Shown: positions 58,478-64,000 of the stretch, in pieces
How positions within the stretch are numbered: the first letter of the stretch is position 1
Layout of the letters: each line of letters begins with the position of its first letter
Made by a program: the position numbers and the translations under genes
The notes under the pieces: model-generated
The model's input: the letters and a program-made list of their open reading frames with translations, nothing else
What the model was told of the DNA's origin: nothing
Databases searched by the model: none
From: Cristatella mucedo
Taxonomy: Eukaryota > Bryozoa > Phylactolaemata > Cristatellidae
Reading direction: 5' to 3'
NCBI GenBank assembly: GCA_009760855.2
Contig: WPIO01000059.1
Location: 1,036,001-1,100,000 of the forward strand
Length of the DNA stretch: 64,000 nt

Positions 58478-58960
58478 TGTAATGTATCTCCGTCAGTAAC
58501 TCCACAAAGTCAAAAAGACCATGTGGGTGTTACGCAGGAGAGTTTTGTATAGCGCACTCACAGCCTAAGCGGCTTTCGGTACGCATTCGGTAGCCAACAG
58601 ACTTCGTCTCACGCAACAAAGAGAAAGTGGGAAGCATACAAAGTTAGGAGAGCAGTTGAGGTAGTGAGTAGCATAGAAGTAGCAGTTCAGGACCGCTGAA
58701 AAAGATGTGCCATAGTCGGCAGTTGGAGAGTAGATGTCGTTGCGTAAGAATTGTGGAAGCGAGTTCCACAGTCTAGGACCTGCAGAGCTAAAGCTTCTGT
58801 CGCCAACTGTCTTTAAGCGGAGGAATGGGACAGCTAATTTATTGTCCACACAGGACCTGAGGGTGCGAGCAGGCTGAAACTGATGCAGCAGTTCAGCTAG
58901 GTACGAAGGAGCCAAGCCGTGGCGGGCCTTGTGGGTCAGCGTAAGAACTTTGCTCTGTAT
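58478..58960 (-). mobile_element. LINE family B 3' end
   Basis: Minus strand: LAPSYLAELLHQFQP precedes LRSCVDNKLAVPFLRLKTVG, DRSFSSAGPRLWNSLPQFLR and the 3' UTR. The GTAATGTATCTCCGTC tail is at its low-coordinate end. It keeps a 116-codon frame. Confidence 0.92.
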
Positions 58961-58964
58961 AATA

Positions 58965-59030
58965 ATAACATACTCGATAAAGCTCGAGAATCAGAGAACT
59001 CAATCTCTCTCTAGGTGCTTAAGATAGTCT
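58965..59030 (-). mobile_element. LINE family A 3' tail
   Basis: ATACTCGATAAAGCTCGAGA, ATCAGAGAACTCAATCTCTC, TCTAGGTGCTT. Adjacent to the truncated end of the LINE B copy. Confidence 0.75.
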
Positions 59031-59034
59031 ACAG

Positions 59035-59400
59035 TTTACTGTTTACTCGGCCGTTGCTTGGAAGAAGACAAAGTGCAAGCTTTTTTTGAAAAGCATACGC
59101 AAAATCAAGAATGACTGCCCATCGAGTGGTGTACCAGGATTACTGTAGGTCCTACCAATCCATCATAGCGAGGCCAAGTCTAGCGTCTATGAGAGCGCAG
59201 TGCGATCGATCGATCGCAGAACTATTCGTTTGTTATCCCAATAGTATTTTCTGAAAGTTTACTCGTTAAAGGAATTTCAAGGGTAAAACATGCTTTCTCT
59301 CGATATTTTCCTGCTGCACACACTGGCCTGTGAAAAATGCGATCGTGAGAGGCATGATGTTAATGAGGCTGCGTTCGGTCTTTGTTATTCCTCTTCAGCT
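59035..59400. other. No gene recognised
   Basis: Short ATCGATCGATCG run near 59205. Otherwise featureless. Confidence 0.4.
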
Positions 59401-59401
59401 G

Positions 59402-59470
59402 TCGAGCTCCTGAATAGAGATTAAGTTCTCTTAGGGCGATATACATAAGACTTATTATTATTATTGTCGA
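59402..59470 (+). mobile_element. SINE B tail
   Basis: AGCTCCTGAATAGAGATTAA, GTTCTCTTAGGGCGATATAC, then (ATT)n. Only the tail was copied, or the head has decayed. Confidence 0.65.
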
Positions 59471-59474
59471 CATT

Positions 59475-59915
59475 CGTATTATAATTATTACTATTATTGT
59501 TAAGGCTATCAATAAAGAAACTTGATGGTTGTTGGATGAAGGCCTTCAGCTCACGGGTTGTCAAGCAGTTTGCCGAGCTCCCGTCCTCTCCCATGTAGTA
59601 CCCACTGCAGCAGTGTACTGCAGCGCAAGGGCAGTGGCCTCGTTTTGTCTCTCGCTTCCGTGACCGCAGCAGCAGGGTGCTCTTAAGCTGGTTGATGATT
59701 TGCAGAGTGCCCCATTTCTTGCAGCCAGCCGTTCGGCTGCAGGGTCAAAGTCGGTTTCGGCAGTGGGCATGTGCTAAGTAGTTAAGTAAACATTCACCTA
59801 CGGCAGCAGCCAATCTGTCCCAGAGCCATTGCCACGCTGTGCTGGCTGGGGATGGGGGGATGCTGCTGTCACGAGTCAGCTGCACTTCGAGCTCCCGGAG
59901 TGCAAGCGTTCGAGT
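59475..59915. other. No gene recognised
   Basis: No domain or repeat seen before the LINE truncation. Confidence 0.4.
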
Positions 59916-59919
59916 GTGA

Positions 59920-60585
59920 GAAGCTTGCTGGCCTACCGGCATGTGCAATCAGGCGCTTACAGCTGGTGCAAAACTCCACAGCTAGGCTTGTCTGCCGTGA
60001 GCGTCGCAGTGGCCACGTCACACCACTTCTCGCCGACCTGCAGTGGCTCCCAGTCAAGCAACGGATCGACTTCAAGGTTTTGTCGCTCACTTTTAGGTCC
60101 CTTCATTCTTTGGCTCCAGCCTACCTATCAGATCTACTCCCCCACCAGGCTAAGCATCGTATCACCCGCTTTTCGGAATCCAACAGTTTACCACTACCTC
60201 ATACAAACCTCAAATCCTTTGGAGACCGTACATTTAGTTCGTATGCTCCCAAAGCCTGGAACTCACACCCGACTTGCGTCACGACATCCCCTGACTTGAC
60301 CACATTTAAAAAGAACTTAAAAACGCACCTATTTAGGACAGCATTTAATGGGTCCCTGTGATTCGTCCTTTATGTGCTCATTCGTGCTGCCACTGTATGC
60401 TGCCACTAACCACACTTGCATGCTGACCCTGTGCATGTCACTTCTAACCATGTTATTTATGTTGTTTATCAAGCATGATACCACTCACGATTCGATCGCG
60501 GTTCTCTTTGCAGCAAATATAAAGCCCCTAGAAAGAGATTGAGCTCTCTGAGAGCACTTTATCAAGTGTATTATTACTATTTTTT
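59920..60585 (+). mobile_element. LINE family A, 5'-truncated, long open frame
   Basis: The 169-codon frame to 60361 covers [40 protein letters not shown] and the end FKKNLKTHLFRTAFNGSL, then the 3' UTR and tail. It appears relatively young. Confidence 0.93.
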
Positions 60586-60589
60586 GAAT

Positions 60590-60775
60590 GAAAATAATAA
60601 TAATAATAATAATGCACTTGATAAAGCCGCTTCAGATAACTCAATCTCTTTCTTGGCACTTTACATTTGCTGCAAAGGGAACCGCGATTGAATGGTGAGT
60701 GATATCATGCTCGATAAACAACGTGAATAACATGGTTAGGGGTGACATGCACAGGCTCAGCATGCAAGTGTCCTG
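60590..60775 (-). mobile_element. LINE family A 3' end, inverted against its neighbour
   Basis: AATAATAATAATGCACTTGA, the hairpin tail and the 3' UTR to GCATGCAAGTG. It joins the preceding copy tail to tail. Confidence 0.88.
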
Positions 60776-60779
60776 GCTC

Positions 60780-61460
60780 TACAGCTGCCGGCTCCCATGC
60801 CTGACGGGTCATGTGCACGATCAGCTCAGCGTGGCCTCTTTCCGGTGCAACTCGCCAACTGGAGTCTAATTTCTGCCACCCGCTCAAGATGCATGCGCGT
60901 GGGTGTAGGCGGCTCTTTGTGCGCACACTAGTGCTAATACTGAGTGGAAAGCCGTGTGAAAGAGTGGGCACTATCAAACTCTCTTGCCCTCCTGTCATAA
61001 CCAAAGCGCTTGCAAATCTTGCCGCGGGCTTGTGGGACCGTGGCCGTGGCAGTCACGTGAGTCACGACAGTCACGTGACCGTGGCACGTCACGCGAGAGT
61101 CTTCAGCTGGTCTTTGTGCGAGCAGGGGCCAAGGTCGACTTAACTGGGCTTTTAAAAAGCGAGCACTATGTATGGCATGCGGCACGGCACTCCGAGAGGG
61201 TGGCAGCCCTCTGTTGTCTGCACTCCCATCAAGAGCATCCATCAGTAAAGGTTGGCTGATACTTTTACACGAGAGGTCCAACTTTTGCATGAGCAGCACG
61301 GCCCACTTTCGCCGTTGTTCCACGATGCTCATCGATGATCGTGACCAAATTCCTTTGATGATCAGGCCTGAGAGATGGTCATAAGAAAGTGAGATGTAAT
61401 AGATGTAGCTTTGAAGAGCCGTACTGTGCCACTGGAGCAGCAGTGCAGCCGTCGGGGAAT
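60780..61460. other. No gene recognised
   Basis: A cluster of CACGTG/GTCACG motifs at 61035-61095 forms imperfect inverted repeats. Reading frames lack domains. Confidence 0.4.
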
Positions 61461-61463
61461 AAG

Positions 61464-61642
61464 AGAGCCGTGATGGCACTCACTAGGTGAGGTGGTTGCT
61501 TTTTCACGCCCTGGGTCCCGAGGTCGCGGGTTCGAATCCTGCTGTGGGCGATCCTTATCGCTGGTGCAAGCGTTGGTGATAGCCGTAAAGGCTCTTCTGC
61601 CGCTATACAAAAAAGAGGCTGTTAAATCAGCTAGGATTTATT
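61464..61642 (+). mobile_element. SINE A, complete, forward
   Basis: GAGCCGTGATGGCACTCACT, GAGGTCGCGGGTTCGAATCC (B box), body GGTGATAGCCGTAAAGGCTC, end GGCTGTTAAATCAGCTAGGA, then an A/T tail. The 10-base insert relative to the 24.7 kb copy lies in the variable-arm position. Confidence 0.9.
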
Positions 61643-61867
61643 ATCATTATTAAGAGGGGAGCAGCAGCAGGGGGATAAGAGATGAGAGGAGAGAGGGAGG
61701 AAGGAAGGGAGAGGAAAGAGGTAAAGGAAGGATACAGGAAGGAGGGAGGGGAGGGAATGTGCCAACGAAAATGCACGAGCACACACTCATACGTGATGCT
61801 GCCGTGCCATCTATTGGTGAGCACACACTGTAAAACTCGCCATAACCGACCTGCAGTTTGCGTCTGT

Positions 61868-61926
61868 GCACTTTGTGTGTGTGTGTGCGTGCACGAGTGT
61901 GGGTGTGTGTGTGTGTGTGTGTGTGT
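61868..61926. repeat. (GT)n microsatellite, interrupted
   Basis: TG runs broken by GCACGAGTGTGGG. A purine-rich AGGA stretch precedes it at 61680-61760. Confidence 0.9.
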
Positions 61927-61929
61927 TTT

Positions 61930-62830
61930 CAAACTTTTGGTTATGTCCAACTTAGTGGTGGGCGTGTGTGAGTTTGCTAGCGTCTGAGTCTAATCGTTCA
62001 TTGGCCAGGTGAAATGGGTTGTTGGGGCTTACAGCTGTCTGCATTTGATTAATGGGCCACTCAGGAAGCCTAAAATTGATCTGGTTGCTGGTGCTATTTG
62101 GTCTAGGATTCTATGCATCTCCTGTGCTCCTAGTCAACTATCAATGCTATCTCTCGATAGCATTGATAGCTGTAAAGCTCTAGAAGCCCGTAGCAGTCAA
62201 CCAGTTGACAGCGCTCTAAAATCTAAAGTCGGGCACCCTAAAATCTATTTGCCCCCCCCCCCGAGGTTGTGGCTAGTACTTTCCGACTTCTTCTTGGCAG
62301 CGGACACTTGAGCGGTCCTCACTCTGCACAGGCGCAGGCTGCACAGGCGCAGGCTGCACGTGGTGGCTCTGACAAGTGGAACTGAGACGAGGAATGGCCA
62401 CTTTCTGCAAGCTGCAAAACCAAGTGGGCTGCCTGCAATTTAAGGAGCATCAGCAGCGTGTAGGACGCAGGAGGCTGGTGCAGAGTAAGTTGCCGGCCCC
62501 GGCAACCGGGCCCCGGTTGGCTGGTGCACCGTGGGGTTCTACCCCGAAGCAGCTTATCTATTCATCGACGTTTGAGGGCAGTGTAGCCTTCCTGCTTTCA
62601 GCCTCACTGCAGTTGGCCACAGAAGGACCGTTGTCAGCAGCTGCTTTTTAGCAGAAGCAGCTCAAGCTGGAGCGATGAAGAAGAGAGTTGGGGCGTGCAG
62701 CTGTCCAGCTTCCTCTCTGAGGCTTCGAAGGCTGCCCTCGAGGTGATCATCACATGATGACGTCGCCGTGATGAGCCGCCGGAGCTGCTGCTGCTGGCAG
62801 ATCTGCTGCCGCTTTAGCTGCCTGCCTGCA
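61930..62830. other. No gene recognised
   Basis: Contains the 62138 hairpin, a C run at 62253-62262 and a GCACAGGCGCAGGCT duplication near 62325-62355. No exon could be supported. Confidence 0.4.
62138..62169. repeat. Perfect 14-bp hairpin
   Basis: CTATCAATGCTATC, loop TCTC, exact complement. Confidence 0.9.
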
Positions 62831-62918
62831 GTGGCAATTAAAGAATCGCAGGCTGCAGGACTCGAACCGACGATCTGGAGAGGGAGCAGCTCAACCCCTG
62901 TGCTACCACTGCTCCCTC
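62830..62918 (-). mobile_element. tRNA-like SINE fragment
   Basis: On the minus strand it has an A-box-like GGTAGCACAGGGGTTGAGC and a B-box-like GGTTCGAGTCC at tRNA-like spacing. It resembles the SINE A head but with a different anticodon-region sequence, so a separate family is possible. Confidence 0.5.
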
Positions 62919-63129
62919 TGGGACTGGTGAAGAGTGGGTCGAGTGCTTTTAGTCACCATCGAGTTTCGCTACAAGTTAGATCTTCAAAATGCAGCTGGAG
63001 GTAGCTGCTCTTCTGCTTTGGCGTAGCGATCACGATACCGAGTAGCAGACTAGTAGATTTAGCTCAGTTTACTGCGGATACCGCTGGTGCATTTAGCATT
63101 TAATGTAGTTCCTTCAAGTGGCTCTCAGA

Positions 63130-63370
63130 ATCAAGCCGTGATATGGTAGCTGTGCAGCTGACGACAGACCAGACGAGCTGCCGAGTTTTGCGCCAGTTGC
63201 AGACGAGTAAGGGCACAGACCCGGAGTCTTGGGTAAAGGAATTTGCAGTAAACTATTTACAAAGTCGCAAACGCTTGAATTAGTTGACTGTCATCCAAGG
63301 AGGTCTCGATTTTGGCAGTGTTCTTTAGCTGAAAGTCGGCAGACTGGACACCGGAGCCCAGCAGTCAAGC
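63130..63370 (-). mobile_element. LINE family C fragment
   Basis: Minus strand: QLKNTAKIETSLDDSQLIQA, then [14 protein letters not shown]-like sequence. It parallels the post-RT block of family A. Confidence 0.65.
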
Positions 63371-63376
63371 TTGCCC

Positions 63377-63476
63377 TACCGAGGTCGTGGGGTCGAGGTC
63401 GTGGGGTCGAGCCCGGTGGCGCATGAGAAGCGCCTGAATAGAGATTAAGCTCTCTTAGGGTTCTATACACGTGAAT

Positions 63477-63480
<4 letters not shown>
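63377..63480 (+). mobile_element. SINE B 3' half
   Basis: A duplicated GAGGTCGTGGGGTC, GAGCCCGGTGGCGC, then tail AGAAGCGCCTGAATAGAGAT and TAAGCTCTCTTAGG. It splits the family C LINE. Confidence 0.78.
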
Positions 63481-63522
<42 letters not shown>

Positions 63523-63536
63523 ATTCAATAAATATA

Positions 63537-63574
<38 letters not shown>

Positions 63575-63595
63575 GTATGTATATATATATATATC
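63476..63595. repeat. (TA)n microsatellites with CA/TG edges
   Basis: Two TA arrays (about 63487-63512 and 63542-63569) plus ATATATCTA. The first is flanked by TGTGTG and CACACA, so the block is self-complementary. Confidence 0.95.
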
Positions 63596-63599
63596 TAAT

Positions 63600-64000
63600 A
63601 ATGACATGGATTTTTGGAATAGTACGCCTAGATTGTGGGCCGACGTCACGAGAGTGATGCTGTAGGGGCTCGTGGGCACGCGATGGCGCTGCCACGAAGA
63701 GCCCCTACAAGCCTACAAGCGAGTCGTTGCATTGTCGACGACGGCTTTATTATATGATGTAGCAGCCGTCGTGCGTGCTGCTCCAGAGCACGTGGTGTTA
63801 AGAGAGAGAAGAGAGTGGATAGCTTGGGTGCGTACAGGCCGATGCATAGGCAGAAACTGAATTTCGCTGTAAGGAACTCATCACGTGCCGGCAAGCTGCA
63901 CCAGTTGGGCTGACGGTGGTTGGAACGTCGGCTGGGGGCGGAACCACGTGACGGTGAGGACACGCCCACAATGCTAGCAGAGCTGATCTTGAAGGTGTGG
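63600..64000 (-). mobile_element. LINE family C, continues past the window
   Basis: SAHNLGVLFQKSM at the left side and, at the right edge, LKISSA-like sequence (ATGCTAGCAGAGCTGATCTT) mark the same pre-QNLGV region as family A. About 300 bases between them (63655-63960) look like an insertion or diverged spacer. Confidence 0.5.

Overview
The window is nuclear DNA of an animal, most likely an invertebrate. It has widely spaced GT-AG exons, kilobase introns, LINE and tRNA-SINE retrotransposons, DNA-transposon remnants and very long microsatellites. I cannot assign a phylum: the proteins are conserved across metazoans and the repeats were recognised by structure only. No bacterial operons, rRNA or CRISPR were seen.

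Three host genes could be assembled exon by exon, with matching codon phase at every junction. (1) 1-8751, plus strand: the last four exons of an RPAP3-like gene, giving the C-terminal RPAP3_C domain of the R2TP chaperone cofactor. Its 5' part lies outside the window. (2) 9777-14644, minus strand: a complete UNC119 lipid-binding trafficking chaperone in four or five exons. It converges on RPAP3 with about 1 kb between the stop codons and has a CpG-rich upstream region. (3) 19822-35768, minus strand: a complete transketolase of 12 exons and 619 residues, with the thiamine-diphosphate motif and catalytic Glu and His residues in place. The three are housekeeping genes (Pol II/PIKK assembly, ciliary/lipidated-protein traffic, pentose phosphate pathway) and do not form a pathway.

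From 35.9 to 64 kb I found no certain host exon. This half is a transposon graveyard. It holds a broken LINE with a recognisable APE endonuclease and reverse transcriptase (family B, 37.0-40.3 kb), the best copy of a second LINE (family A, 54.5-56.5 kb), a degraded family C, a hAT-type transposase pseudogene (42.9-43.9 kb) and minisatellites of 14 and 20 bp. A GC-rich island at 49.7-50.5 kb may be the promoter of an unseen gene.

Two tRNA-derived SINE families are scattered throughout. SINE B ends in nearly the same double-hairpin 3' tail as LINE A, which suggests that the LINE A machinery mobilises it. Other structures include a 126-bp perfect palindrome, a hAT-type non-autonomous element with intact 8-bp target duplication, a duplicated splice acceptor in transketolase, a CGG tract next to a UNC119 splice donor, and several perfect short hairpins.
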